From Halicephalobus mephisto (taxonomy: Eukaryota > Nematoda > Chromadorea > Rhabditida > Panagrolaimidae), in contig SWDT01000051.1 in assembly GCA_009193035.1 (NCBI GenBank), positions 1-64,000 of the forward strand: a stretch of DNA of 64,000 nt, given 5' to 3'. The position numbers were made by a program, and so were the translations under genes. The stretch's first letter is position 1; every line of letters starts with the position of its first letter. Below the pieces are notes generated by a model, which did no database searches, was not told where the DNA came from, and saw nothing but the letters and a program-made list of their open reading frames with translations. This document shows, one piece after another, positions 10,690 through 23,716 of this stretch.

Positions 10690-11764
10690 TTTTTCTTTGA
10701 ACAAATTAAATAAATTTGAAATTATTAGAAAGCTGATCAGAAAGGAATAGTAATTGCCTCTGAGGGAAAGTAAAAAATCACCGCTTCCATTCATTTTTTG
10801 GTTTTTTTCTTCTACAGAATAAAAAATGGTCAAATAACAGAAATTTCTTTTTCCTTCAAAATAGTGAACTTTAAGAACTAGAATATTTGAAAAGATCTAA
10901 CTACTGATGGAACGATATATAACAATCTAAAAAAAGAAATTTGATAAATAAAAATTTATTTTAAAAGTTTCCTGTTAACTATGTAGTGTTAAAAGATGAA
11001 TGTCAGAGATATTCGGACAATTTTGAAGCTTCGTGATCAAGTGGAAAAGTGTAAGGTCCTATTGTAACTAATTTCTAATCATGCTTTATTCTGCGCACAT
11101 AAATACCTGACAAAGAAGAGGAAAAATCTTCTCTTAACTAGAGTCGAATTCTGACCATTGAGGAAATAGTCATTCTTAAGGACTGATTCTTTCTGGATCT
11201 TCTTATTTCTCAAATGTCGACTGACTAGACAGAATTTTGGAGATTCATTCAAGACTACCGATGATTGAACTGTTTTAGTGTCCACAGCTACACAAAATTT
11301 GTTTTTTAGTTCTTTTAATACAAAAATTAAAGTCGAAAAATTTTTAGGATACCTAATGTAATTATGTTGCATACATTTATACGACATGTAAGGGTTTTGA
11401 TGAATTTGCGTGCATTTATGAAGCAGTTTTTGAGTTTCCAATTTTTACAGTCCATTAATTATTGCTTATTATATTACTGTAACAAGGTAGCTGAATCCAT
11501 AGTAATATATGAAAAACCAAAGCTATTAATACTTATTTCTAAGGAAGTATTTCTACCATATTATTTGGTTGTATTGATGTTTTCCAAAAGCTTCAAATAA
11601 ATGTTTATAGTTAAAGTCCCTCATTTAAAGAAAAGTTAGTAGTCGTACTTTATTTGTATAATAATTTAAATTTGGGTGATTAAACTCCAAATGAATCAAA
11701 TAAATTTCACTAGAGTATCATTCTAAAACTACATGCATAAGCAATTGTATTACATTGTATATAA
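10690..11764. other. no convincing gene
   Basis: AT-rich spacer between the 5S copy and the 3' end of the mucin-stalked receptor. Two overlapping open frames on opposite strands (11079-11441 and 11364-11600) have no domain, splice site or conserved motif and look fortuitous. Confidence 0.35.
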
Positions 11765-14612
11765 TTAAAAGCGTTGAACCAAATCTTCCGATTTTTCAGA
11801 AACTACTGAAGACCTTGGAGATTTCCAAGATCTCACAGTGGCTGATTCTCCTTCATTATCGCTTGAAAAAAATGAGACGAGATCTTCGAAATTCATGTAT
11901 TGATGTTCTTTGAATACTTCTTCTTCAGTCAACGCATCCTTAAGAGGTATGGCTACAGAATTGACAACTGAAATCTCAGATTCTGAATAGTGTTGGGAAA
12001 CTTCATCTATCTTTGTTCGATGAGCAGGAACAGGTGGTTTAGAAGGTTCTAGATCGTTTATGCTATCAATTTTACTTGACTGATTTGAAGGATTAACTGA
12101 TTGGAGTTCGCTTTCTTCAATACTAGACTGAGTATTAGTTAATTCGGAGGGTATGATTGATACACTCTCCCAGCTTTGAACATCAATCTCTTGCAGACTT
12201 TCAGATCCGGACATCTCTGAATCCATAGATTGATTTTCAGCTCTGCCAGCTAAATATTCTTCCTGTACTGATAAATCCTCAGGTTCACACTTAGATTTAC
12301 ATCTATCATTTTCAGATGAAATATGATTAGTGCTTTCATTATCTTCATAATTTGATTGATTATTCTGATGTTTCTTGCTTTTTTCGAGTTTGTAGTAAAT
12401 GATGAAGGCTATGATAAAGAACAGAAACATATGAAGAATGAGAGTAATAACAAAAAGAATATGCCATTCGCTGAGATATGTGACGTAGAGGGTGGCTGAC
12501 TCAAAGATCTGCAAATGATTAAATGAGATTACTGTGAAACCAAAAAAGATTATTTGCTAACCACAGGCAACCCAAGAAGAATCTGTGGGGTAAGCAAACG
12601 GGTGCAAATCCTCGGAGCTGCATAGGGGATCTTCAAAGCAGCATTAGGATTAGTTCTCTGCAATTCCTCAAACTCTTGTTTCCATTAACTGATGCAGGTC
12701 TTTGACAAAGCACTTATTGATCCATTTGAATAGCCAACTCTTCGGATAACACCGTCCAAACAGAGGAATATATAGTGGAATGGTTAGTAAAAGTAAGATC
12801 AAAGGCACCCATAGAGCAGTAAATTGATAATCTGGTCTGATCCAACACCTAAAATAGAAATTCCGTGATGACTGAAATACACAAATCAACTTACAGTCCA
12901 TCATTTCTTTCAAAGAATTCTTTCATTGTAACCTCAATCCCTCCAACAATAAGAAGCGGGGAAAGAAAACCCACTACTAATGGCCATACTACGGCTACTT
13001 CACTTCCCACAAACACCCAAACAAATGTTCGGTAACCGTCTTTCCAATTTCCCATCGCTTCTGTTATGATGAATATTTTCAAAATTGATAACAATATACA
13101 AACAAGAAACATGTAATAGTTGATTCCTGCCAGTATACCACATGTTGTTTTTGACGTAATTATATCAACGTTGCCGAAAATAGATATAATGATCAGAAAA
13201 ATGAAATATACAATGTTGTATAAACATGAGAACCATTGGACTTTGGAACTCAAATGATCATCGTGAAAATTCAAGAGCATGACTGGTAGATACTTAATGC
13301 GATATGGTAAAGCCGTTTTACCCCCTTTGGCAATGTACGCAATCACAGAAAAAAGAGTGAAAATACTCGACATTCCCACAATGACAGCCGTAATGACTTT
13401 AAGGAAATTGCTGCACAAGATCGGATCACTTGAGTTTCCTTCCTGAAAGAGATCATTATTTTGGAGCTGGGAATGATTCTTACGTAGTAAACAACACAAA
13501 TTGAAGCGGCACAATCACCTTCATACTGATCCTGTTTATGACTCATTGTGCCTCCTGATACAAAGGCCTGCCCATTAATATGAGCAATTTTCGGAATTCT
13601 ATGAAGATCATTAGTATCCTAAACAAACTAATTTATAAGACGTTTGTACTGAGAAACATACTTTTTTATGGTAAGCAGTAATTTTCATAGCAAATACTTC
13701 AACAGCCGCATCGTTATTGACTCCACCTCCACCATAAACTTGTTTTGTTATTAATACTGGCTTAGAATTGCAGCTCCCTGAATTTTCAGGAGAGATTATC
13801 GTGCCGTCACTTGATGTATCAAAATTGATCTGATCCTTATCTTCCTCGGTAGAATTGTTTTGGAAAATGTAAAATACTGCTGGGGTAACAGAAACATATG
13901 CTTTCTTCTTTGTGCTGCTACACCATCCACTTTTCAGGGGAATCATAGTACAGAAAGTCACATCCTTAGATCCTTTGTCGACTTTTTTAGTCCCAGAAAA
14001 ACAGGTTTCGTAATAATCACGCATCCCATTACAGAGATTTGTCTTGTTCAAGGACTCGACGTAGATATTCGAATCAGCATTATCATAATTAATTAAGGAA
14101 TCGGATTTTGCCACTATATTTGTTATTGCAATGGAGAACCAGAGAAGAACATTTGCTTGTTTTTGGTCAACTTCCCTCAAAACTGTTGTGTTTAAGGTCG
14201 CAGCTTTGCTGATAATATCTAGAGTATTGATTGCTGTCTGAAATTAAGAACAATAAAATAACTTCAAAAGAAAGTTGATCGGCTTACCGCGTTATCAATA
14301 GTTTTAAGATTCTGTGTTGCTTGTGCGAGAACTCCTACAGCATAGTAAACATCAGTACTACTGATATTCTTATTGTCTACAAAGGCGGTTTTGGTTTTGT
14401 CAACTGCTTCGTTAATAGCAGTGTCATTTTTTGTTCCGTTCGCCAGATTACAGTAAATGTCGGTAATCTGAGTAGTATTACATTTGTCAGGCGATGGAGG
14501 TGGGGGCGGAGACGGTGCTATAACAACTGAAATTCTCAATTATTCATATATTAGTAATGTCATGGGTTTAAGACCTGGTGGAGGAGTAGTTGAAGAAATT
14601 GTTGTTGTTGTT

Positions 14613-14643
<31 letters not shown>

Positions 14644-17600
14644 TTGGTGTTGGTGTTGTTGTATGAGGGGAACAAACTGAAAAGTTAAATTACCTTTTGA
14701 GACATAAGGACAAACACCTACATCTAGTTATGTTCAATTGAATAAAACGATTAGTCAATTTTGGAATCTCTGACTGTTCCAATTGGCACGATTTATAAGC
14801 AGTTGAAGCACATCCATGCCCTCGAAAAGTCATCAACAAAGCTTTCTCAAAAGCCACAACTGGTTGACTAAAATATTCGGTGTTGTCAATAAAGACTGAG
14901 AATCTTCCAGTGGTAGAATTTAATTTTATCCGGGAACATTCGTTATTGAAGATTCTTTTGTTGAAGAAGCTAATTGAAACTTGATCAGCAAACGAGCCAG
15001 TTCCTACAACTGCTACACTAGCAGAGTAACTGCTATAGTCGATATAAACGTATATGGGTTCATTTGTTGGAGACACATTTGTCATTATCCTACTACAATT
15101 CTTCACAACCAATGATCGGAGATTCAAACTAGTCCCCGTTGTAGTATCAGATGGTTCTGTTAGGCCGGTAGTATCAGATGTAGTTGTTCCTGTGAAGCCT
15201 GTGAATGACGGTAATGTAGTGGGAGTGTTCGATACCGTTGACGAAGCTCCTGGTGTTGGTGTAGGATGACTAGTTGTAGTTGTAGTTGTAGTTGTAGTTG
15301 TAGATGCTGATGGAGACGGTGTCGGACCGGTAGTATCAGATGTAGTTGTTCCTGTGAAGCCTGTGAATGACGGTAATGTAGTGGGAGTGTTCGATACCGT
15401 TGACGAAGCTCCTGGTGTTGGATAATTAGTTGTAGTTGTAGTTGTAGATGTTGATGGAGACGGTGTCGGACCGGTAGTATCAAATGAAGTTGTTCCTGTG
15501 AAGCCTGTGAATGACGGTAATGTAGTGGGAGTGTTCGATACCGTTGACGAAGTTCCTGAGTTGTAGTTGTAGTTGTAGATGTTGATGGAGACGGTGTCGG
15601 ACCGGTAGTATCAAATGAAGTTGTTCCTGTGAAGCCTGTGAATGACGGTAATGTAGTGGGAGTGTTCGATACCGTTGACGAAGTTCCTGGTGTTGGATAA
15701 CTAGTTGTAGTTGTAGATGTTGATGGAGACGGTGTCGGACCGGTAGTATCAAATGAAGTTGTTCCTGTGAAGCCTGTGAATGACGGTAATGTAGTGGGAG
15801 TGTTCGATACCGTTGACGAAGTTCCTGGTGTTGGATAATTAGTTGTAGTTGTAGTTGTAGATGTTGATGGAGACGGTGTCGGACTGGTAGTATCAGATGA
15901 AGTTGTTCCTGTGAAGCCTGTGAATGACGGTAATGTAGTGGGAGTGTTCGATACCGTTGACGAAGTTCCTGGTGTTGGATAATTAGTTGTAGTTGTAGTT
16001 GTAGATGTTGATGGAGACGGTGTCGGACCGGTAGTATCAAATGAAGTTGTTCCTGTGAAGCCTGTGAATGACGGTAATGTAGTGGGAGTGTTCGATACCG
16101 TTGACGAAGCTCCTGGTGTTGGATAACTAGTTGTATGAAGCAGGGAATTACACTGGTAATAAGGCTCTGTAGCACAATCAGAACTCCACATTGGCATTGA
16201 TAATACGTCTTGATCTATATTTATTGTGAATTTACCAACATCAGGTATGGTCATTGAACAGGAACCTTGTGGCATATGGATTTCAGAGCAGTTGCTATTA
16301 ATCTTGTGACCACAAAAATCAATAGTGCCATTTCCTTTAAGTATTATATCCGCGGAATAATTTCTGAAATGCATGTGTTTCTATGTAATTGACTGCATAA
16401 AGTATACCTATAGTATATATGTAACGTTGGTCGATCCTCAGTAGGTATTACTGTGGATATTAAAGAACACTGCTTGTATAAAGAATGGCTGCATAATTGA
16501 TCACACCACCCCATATCGTGGATATTATTTCGAGGAAATGTGAAATCTGGTTCAAGCTGCAACTGAAATGCAGCTTCATCGTAAGGTTCTGATGTGTCGC
16601 AGTTGATAATTTTAGTAGTTAATAGATGTGATGAATTCATTACTTGACCACATGAATTTGCTTTTATACTATAAAATGAGTATACAAATAGATCAAAATT
16701 CGAATTATAATAATTAGAGTTTTCAAAGCTTTCGACTTTCAAATCAAGTTAGTTTGACTCGAATTCGATAGCTTTAGCAACAATGGCTTAATTCCATTTC
16801 TTTATTACCCATGAAAACTCACTCTCTCTTCTAATTTTTTGTTGTGAAGAATTTGTTACTAGACTATACACGACATTCACGCGATATGGCATTTCTATCC
16901 AAACCAATAATAGTAATTCGAAAATAAAAAGCACTAATTTAGATGTTGTGTTCACTAGGAAAAATATTCGAGTACTTCGTCAGATCTATTTTTTGTTATC
17001 AGGTATGATTTTGTACGCGTATTCTAAATTTTCATTTGATATTCGAATACCACTAATACAGGTCTGTTGTTCTCTAATCTTATATATTTACCAAGAAAAA
17101 GCTTGATATATCAAACCGTTGCTGATCTTAAGACAAAATAAAATTATAAAGTTAAATCACCTTAAAAATCACAGAAAAACCTTAAAACTGCGTGCAAAAC
17201 TTTAGTTCTGGTAAAATAATGATTATCCAACAACTAAAGGACTGTTTTTCATTAGAGAAGAAAGCGTCCGAGCTAACATTGTTTCTAATTCTTGAATGAA
17301 GTATTTTGGCATGGGACAAACGTATCGGATTCTAGCGCAGAAATGCCATATAACTGCCAATGGAGTGTGCATGCAAAAAATTAATTTAGTTTAAATTTGG
17401 TTCTTTGATTTCCAAACTCGGATTAGTTTAACCTTAACAGATCTGATAATGATTATAAAATTTCCACTTACGTGCTTTCGTTGTTTAGTTGAATGCAAAG
17501 TTCTGGTCGCGTATATGAATTAGGATTTGATTCATCCGAAATATTGAAGTTGTAAAAAATTCTGTTGTTACTATTTAAAGTAAAATAGGAAATAACAATA

Positions 17601-17710
17601 TTACTATGGCATGTGGAAACCATATCATCATTCAAACCTACATTAACAGTAATACAATCATCTGCAATGACAATCCTCAAAATAATACTAACAATAAGAA
17701 AAACCAGCAT
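11765..17710 (-). CDS. mucin-stalked adhesion-type seven-helix receptor
   Basis: Ten exons in phase: 17710-17472, 16668-16408, 16363-14722, 14676-14575, 14526-14288, 14237-13662, 13618-13484, 13442-12895, 12848-12562, 12508-11765 (about 1590 residues). Order: signal peptide (MLVFLIVSIILRIVIA), three related cysteine-bearing ectodomain segments ending in a short Cys-x-Tyr-x-x-Cys pattern, a Ser/Thr/Pro repeat stalk, a Thr run and PSPPPPPSPDKC linker, a helical segment, a Cys/Gly-rich segment where adhesion receptors have their GPS, seven membrane helices (first KVITAVIVGMSSIFTLFSVI, last WHILFVITLILHMFLFFIIA), and a 200-residue Ser/Glu-rich cytoplasmic tail. The ATG replaces an in-frame TTG six codons upstream. 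Two breaks: one stalk repeat lacks 13 bases (near 15551), and the loop before helix 6 shifts by one base near 12688 (LHQLME, then EFEELQRTN). Adhesion-family assignment is inferred from layout. Confidence 0.72.
15180..16110 (-). repeat. coding 144-base minisatellite of the mucin stalk
   Basis: Seven units, anchored at plus-strand TGTTCCTG positions 15185, 15347, 15491, 15622, 15760, 15904 and 16048. Spacings are 162, 144, 131, 138, 144 and 144. A unit encodes 48 residues with YPTPGTSSTVSNTPTTLPSF and a Th-rich end. All spacings are multiples of three except 131, which is 13 short and breaks the frame. Units are nearly identical, so they are recent or homogenised. Confidence 0.9.
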
Positions 17711-18990
17711 AATCAATGGTTTGCTCAATTGTAGTTAGTTCACCCCAAAACGAAGCAATTTCTTATCAAAAGAAAGCAGCAAGTCTTCTAATTGTCCAAA
17801 ATACTACTGAATTATTAGAAAATGATCTCTCATAATCTCAGCATTAACGGGCAAAGATAAGAAGCAATTTCTTTAGTTTTATTTCCCTATGTTCTTCGAG
17901 AAAGCACCGCTATACTTAAAATTGAAATTTTTATCTTTATCGGTGCTTCAAGTCTCGATTTCTCCTTATCTTGAGTAAGAAATCAGGATTATGCATTTGT
18001 AAATCACAGTTGTTGTTGAATTCTAAAATCAATTATAGTGAGGTAAACATTTCTTAGAGCGTTCCATTTAAATGCATAGCGAGAATCTGAGGATGAAATT
18101 CCGACAGGTAGTACATTCTTTTATTTAAAACAAAGTAAAGAATAGATTTGTTTTTACTTTCATATTGCTCCGGTGAACCATAATTACCTTCTTAACAATA
18201 ATAATAATCCCTTATTCTTCAATATCATTTCTGAAATTTATGACTACAAAGTATACTGGACTCTGAGAGACTTTAATGAGTTTTTATCTTTTATTCTTCC
18301 GTCATTTGATATTTACACTGCTCCATTTCAGTTTCCAAAAATCTTTAAACATTACAAATACTTCTTATCAATCATCACTTTAGGGGCATTTCCATTTGGT
18401 AATTGAACAAAATTTTTCCATTTTTCTTCAATATTATATCTAGCTATATGCCTCCCCTTGATCTGTCGCGTACAAAAGGTATTTGTTAAGTAAAAATATG
18501 ATTGGATTTGATGCCCTTTTTTCTCAAATCACACAAGCACTACTTTATTAACGTTTTTCGAAAGAAGCAAAAAATCATTATTGATTGAGAAATGAACCTT
18601 ATATTGAGGATCTCACACAGTAAATAGTAGCAGTGCAGTGGATTTAGTCAATAGGTAAATGCAATACAAAATTGAGCATTCAAATTTGGTGTAATTTTAG
18701 GAACAGTCAGTGAAATCAATTAGCAGTGTAGGCATAAAGATCGGAATTTAACCGCAGACGGCCTAGACAGGATGCCCAAAGCTCCGCCCAGTCAGCCGAC
18801 GCCTGTGAAGTGAGACTAAAGTATTAGAGAGTCAGTTTTTGAGAAATTCCAGCTTTAAACTGGTCCGAATTTGACTTCAGTCAAACGAGGACTTTTCCTC
18901 TTTTGTTCTATGCTTATGTTGAGATAAACAGGCTTAATTGCTAATAGTAGGAACCAACAGTTTTCCGCCTAATCAAGGAGCTTCAGGGTG
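17711..18990. other. no convincing gene; promoter side of two genes
   Basis: Upstream of the large receptor and downstream of the 19 kb gene. The only sizeable open frame (18173-18406, plus) is Asn/Phe-rich with no splice or domain support. A GC-richer island around 18740-18810 (GACGGCCTAGACAGGATGCC) does not match a tRNA or other RNA I know. Confidence 0.35.
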
Positions 18991-19799
18991 TCACAGCATC
19001 GACATCCATATGACCAATACTACAAAATCATTTAACGTCAACTTTTTGAGTGATTGAAAGTTAGGACTGCAAGGTACTAATTATAATAAATTCAAAACAA
19101 AAACCGACTTGATATTCATAGGAAGAATTGTGTCAATAAAGTTTCCCTCTATATAACTGATAATCAATGAATCCATTGTGACAGAATCAGCTGGTAGAAC
19201 AAGCTCAAGAGGAAGATCCTGCATTTCCAATATTTCAGTGTCAATGTGTATACCGTTTAAATCCTCCAGTGCTTCAATCCTCATAATGGTATAATCGAAC
19301 TTTCTGGATTCCAGCAGTTTTGCAGTCGGGAAACTATAACTATATAGTTCAAGTTCTTTGAAATCTAAAGGAATACTTATTTTTTGTTGAGAAATGAAAT
19401 TTACTCTGATTGTTTAATAATAAATCTGTAATATATGTAAAGCGTGCAGGAAGAGGATCATAAATACCAATACCGACTCTTCTGATAGAAGGCAATGTCC
19501 ATCGAACAACCCTATCCATAAAAGGATGTTGGATATTTACCCTGATTGCGAAATCATCATCCTATGGTTTTAATCATAAAAAGCACATTCATCTATGAAC
19601 TCACAAATGTTATGAACACTATAAAGGGCGACGAATCTGAATAACGAACATCGTGGTAGCCTATTGCGTAGCAAAGATTAATCCTCTTCACTTTGTCTAT
19701 AGCATTCTTTAAAATAAGGAACGGCTGTTTTCCAGAAAGCATAAGCTTAGCCATCAATTCGTTATGAAGATCGGAATAGATATCTGGCTTCAAAGTCAT
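18991..19799 (-). CDS. F-box-associated/FTH-like protein (tentative)
   Basis: Four exons join in phase: 19799-19605, 19561-19405, 19364-19109, 19066-18991 (227 residues). The ATG follows a strong TTTTCAG about 15 bases upstream, which suggests trans-splicing. The N-terminus (MTLKPDIYSDLHNELMAKLM) is followed by alternating hydrophobic strands and a leucine-spaced C-terminus (PNFQSLKKLTLNDFVVL), the style of the FTH/DUF38 or FBA domains of nematode F-box proteins. No F-box is visible. If the assignment is right, this is a substrate-side fragment of an F-box family gene or a truncated member. The splice model is well supported by phase; the family call is weak. It lies between the receptor and the MLT-10-like gene, with no sign of joint regulation. 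Confidence 0.5.
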
Positions 19800-20452
19800 T
19801 CTGAATCTGAATCTGAAAATGAATAAATAAATAAAATTCAATTAAACATTCAAGATCACGCAACATTGTGAAATTTATCCTTTCTGCGATTACTAGCTTC
19901 AAACAGTTACTAGTTTTAACAAATTCATTTGAAAAGATTCCGCATATTTTGTTTCTTTGTTAAATAGAAGATTTCGATATAAAAGCTTTTCAAATATCTT
20001 CTAAATTCTTTCATCAATCTTTCATAGTCGCAAAAATATCTCCTGAATATAATGACTTCTTGAAATTGTCTCAAAATATTTGATTCAAAAATTCATGATG
20101 CAGAATGAGAGAAATTTCAAATTAAAGCAAGTGTCTTAAAAGATTGAAATTATTGTAAGAATATCAAATTTCTTTTTTTCTGTATTTATTTTACTCAACC
20201 AGAAGAAATTTAAGATTTTTTTGACAACAATAATTAGTTTGTACTGTTGATGATAAGTAATAAATTATAATGTTAGTTATTAGTCACCCGATACGGTTCA
20301 TTTTTTGTATAATGTGTATTGAAAGTAGATCATGCTGAAGTTTCCCAAAAACTAAAAGAACTGTCGTTCTTCAAAATGGAACAGTAATAATTGTTCTAGT
20401 TTTCTAAAAACTTCGATATAGTTCATTTTTCGGATATTTTGTAGAATACGGA

Positions 20453-23130
20453 TCAGCTTAGGAGCGTTGGTGAAAGAATATTGGCCGTCAGAAAACTTTC
20501 TGACAAGACGGCTGGAGAGAGAACAGCAGGACTTAGAACCGTTCCTCCAAGGACCTGGAAACCAAGGATATCGGGACTCAGGGCCTATAAGTCAGTGATT
20601 AATTGGACGTTTTCTTTTATGAAGGATTCTTACCGCTGGAGATAGAATAATTGGGGATAAAGCAAAAGGACTTAGGATACCCAGTGATAACACATACGGC
20701 GAGAGGATGAATGGACCCATCACGATCGGGGTCAGAATGTAGGGTGAGAGAACAAAGGGGGATAGGATGAAAGGTATGGCTACAGCGGGACTGAGAATAT
20801 ACGGACCAAGGACGGTTGGACTCAGAAACACAGGACTAAAGTTTTTTTCAGAATTAGAATTTAACAAAATTCGCTATACATGAAGATGCTTGGAGATAAG
20901 ATCACCGGTCCTAAAACACTAGCCCCATAGAATGGAGCAAACATGTATGGAGCCAATATGATAGGTTGGAGGACATAGATCCAGTCTGTCGTGCGTTTTA
21001 ATCTTGGATGATCCTAAATGAGTTCTGTATTTCTTCTACAGTAGCATTTATTCTACTTACGTCAGGTAAATTCACTGCTATTCTCTCGATCCTTGCCCAC
21101 AAAGCCTCTTCTCTGTCTTCAGGTCTTAGTGTATCATAGTAGTCTATATTTAATGCTTCCTTCGGCATGTTTATGTCTTCATCTCTGTAAAGCTTCTCCA
21201 TCTGGAGCTTATCCATGAAAGTAAATCCTTTTCTATCCATTTCCTTTCTTTGTTCCTCGGTTAGAGACTTGTCTAATGCCTCGAATGCTGTTGAAATTTT
21301 TTCTGTTGCCGTCATGACTGGTTTTTTGATCCCAACAAAATTCAAATTATTCAACATTTCCAATGCTGCTTTCACTGTCTTTTCTGCTCCAGAAATATTC
21401 ATAATCAAGTCCATGATCGATTCTCTGTCCCTCTGCTTTATTCCTGTGGACTTCAGAACACTAGGAATACTAGCAATGCTTTTGTTGTTTTTGTTTTCTT
21501 CGTAGAATGCAAATAACGTTGGAGACAGTATCTCTTTCTTGGCTGGAGTCTTGTCTGGCATCAGTGGTGCAAATCTGGGACTGAGAAATTTTGTATTTCC
21601 TTTCTTATTTTTATGTAAATTCTTCGTTGTATCAGCAAGTTCCATTGCCATCTTAAATAATCCACTTGGAGATCTCTGAAGATTCACTGATTGAATTTAA
21701 TTTATTGTTGGAGCAGGTATCTTCAATCGACCTTGGAAGCTACTGGTCTAGTGTATTTATTAAGCTAACTCCAATCTACTTAACAGCATAACCCTTATGG
21801 TTAACACTAGGATATAAAAGAACTAGGATTTTACTAAGCGTGTTAAATTCTGCCTTTTTGTTCTTATTCTATTTTCTAAGATTTATTGCTTGTGTACTCA
21901 GTAAAAGCATTTCTCTGGATGCGTCCTAACTCCCAACACCGTATGACCTAATATTCATCATATCCTCTTCAATTTAACTTACTCTTCCTTTCGGCCCAAG
22001 TGTAGGTTTTTCGTTGTCCAAAATCAAGTCATACATTCTGAAATCATAAACCTTGCTTCCTGGCTTTGATTCTCTTTTCTCTATTTCTTCCTTGAGATCC
22101 AATAATCTCTTATACGTTCTTGGCCATTGCTTCAAATTTATTTTTTCTTCACTGTTCTTTTGAACTGTGAATTGACTGATTAAGTTTGTCACGGTGCCAA
22201 TTGGAGTTTTTGCAACTGATAGGCTGTCTAGTTTTTCAGAGTTTTTAAACTAAAACTGAGAAAAACCAGAGCGTCATGTTCAGAATCAATGAAATAGACT
22301 TACTTTCCAGTTATTGGAGTACTTTGAAAATTTGGAACTTGTTTTTAGCTGAGATTTCACCAGGTTGTCGAAACTGAATCTCTTTATCCTTTTGTTGAAG
22401 CCATGATGATGGGAGTAGTCGAATTTGATCTTGTTCGAAAACTTTGAAAATTGCGAAGAACGATGAAAGTTGCTTCGGATGGGGTTTGGGAATTTTTCGG
22501 ATTTTTCTTTACTTTTTCGTGGTTTGAACAAGTTCATGGATTTGAATGAGATTTTCTGAGCGGAATGCCCATACAGATCAAATACTCTCATTCTTTTAGA
22601 CCCTAATTGAATGAAACTTGATTTTTTGAAAGTTGTCAATTCTTGAGGTGAAGAATTATGAGGTTTCTGTTGATATTCTTTAAACCGTTTTCGAGCTGCT
22701 ACTAGGCATTTTGCCGAAGACACAAGGTCTTTTTTATCTTCGATTACATCCAAGCAATTGGCCAAAGAATGTTTTTGATCTGAAATTGACAAAGATGTTC
22801 ACTTTGAGAGGAATTTACAGAAAATATGACTTTGAAGGACTATGATTAAATGAATAAAGAACAACCTCTTACCTGTGGGTAATTTAGAATACAGATCCTT
22901 CCCTAGTTGCATCATTAGTGCCTTTATCGAATGAGCGAACCAATTGATGTGGAGGTTTCTTACGATCTCCATTTTTCTAGGATCTTTATCAATCCTCACT
23001 TTTTCAAAATCAGCCAATTTGGGTTCTCTTCCAGAAACTAAATCACAACTACCATACAATGATCTGTTAAATTCAGAAACTCACCAATGCTATTTATGGT
23101 AATCAACAAAATTAGGATTTCCAATTTCAT
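20453..23130 (-). CDS. MLT-10-like moulting-cycle protein
   Basis: Exons: 23130-22873 (contains a one-base shift near 23076), 22779-22304, 22249-21983, 21675-21061, 21013-20880, 20835-20634, 20584-20453; about 694 residues. The signal peptide [16 protein letters not shown] is followed by a basic Ser/Phe/Lys region, then the MLT-10 core ([44 protein letters not shown]). The C-terminal 160 residues repeat a short LSP-phi-(V/I)LGP unit ([16 protein letters not shown] and so on), ending ILSPTLLS. This proline-spaced repeat is the signature of the nematode MLT-10 (moulting cycle) family, secreted epidermal proteins needed for cuticle shedding in C. elegans. The start frame (SIGE) and the next block ([15 protein letters not shown]) differ by one base at a TTT; the 21 bases between are too short for an intron. 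Later junctions fit in phase. Confidence 0.85.
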
Positions 23131-23716
23131 TTTCTTGGGCAATACCTATCACGAGTGAAACAATAGCTTTCATCTAGATTATGAAAATCCTTTTATTCCT
23201 TCGTTAAGAATTTCTAAGTCCATTCGATCAATAAAATAAAGCTACGAAATGAAATAATCCTGACGATTTCAATTCATTTAAGATAATTTTATGACTTTCA
23301 ATTAATCACCCGAATAAGATAATAAAAATCCCTAAGAGTTTATCGTTTCAAAGATACCTTCACTGACCTTTATAATTTTTATTATCGGTTGTGCTCTAGT
23401 TTCAAATTTGAGTTTATTTATAAAAAACTGATGAACGATTGGGCTTGACATTTCTCAAGGTAATTGGTAAAATCCTGAACAAAAATACGGACTGTCATGG
23501 ATTTTCACATACCAGTTGTACGTTACAACATAATGGAGGATAAAAAATTAAAACAATAAGTCAAAATTAATTTATTGAGCTAATTCACGCAAAATGAGGT
23601 TCTAGGTATTTTTATCCAGAGTCAGTATATTTTGTAATTATCTGAAAATATCTTTCGTTTCAGTCCACTCTTTTTCTTGGAAAGTAGATCAACGAAAATT
23701 TCCTAATTAGTGGCTT

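Noticed and set aside
14484..14666. Plus-strand frame rich in Gly and Val
   Set aside because: It is the complement of the Thr and Pro codons of the receptor linker exons.
15480..16175. Gln/Leu/His-rich frame through the stalk repeats
   Set aside because: It is the second frame of the minisatellite; phases of the flanking exons and signal-peptide continuity support the Ser/Thr/Pro frame.
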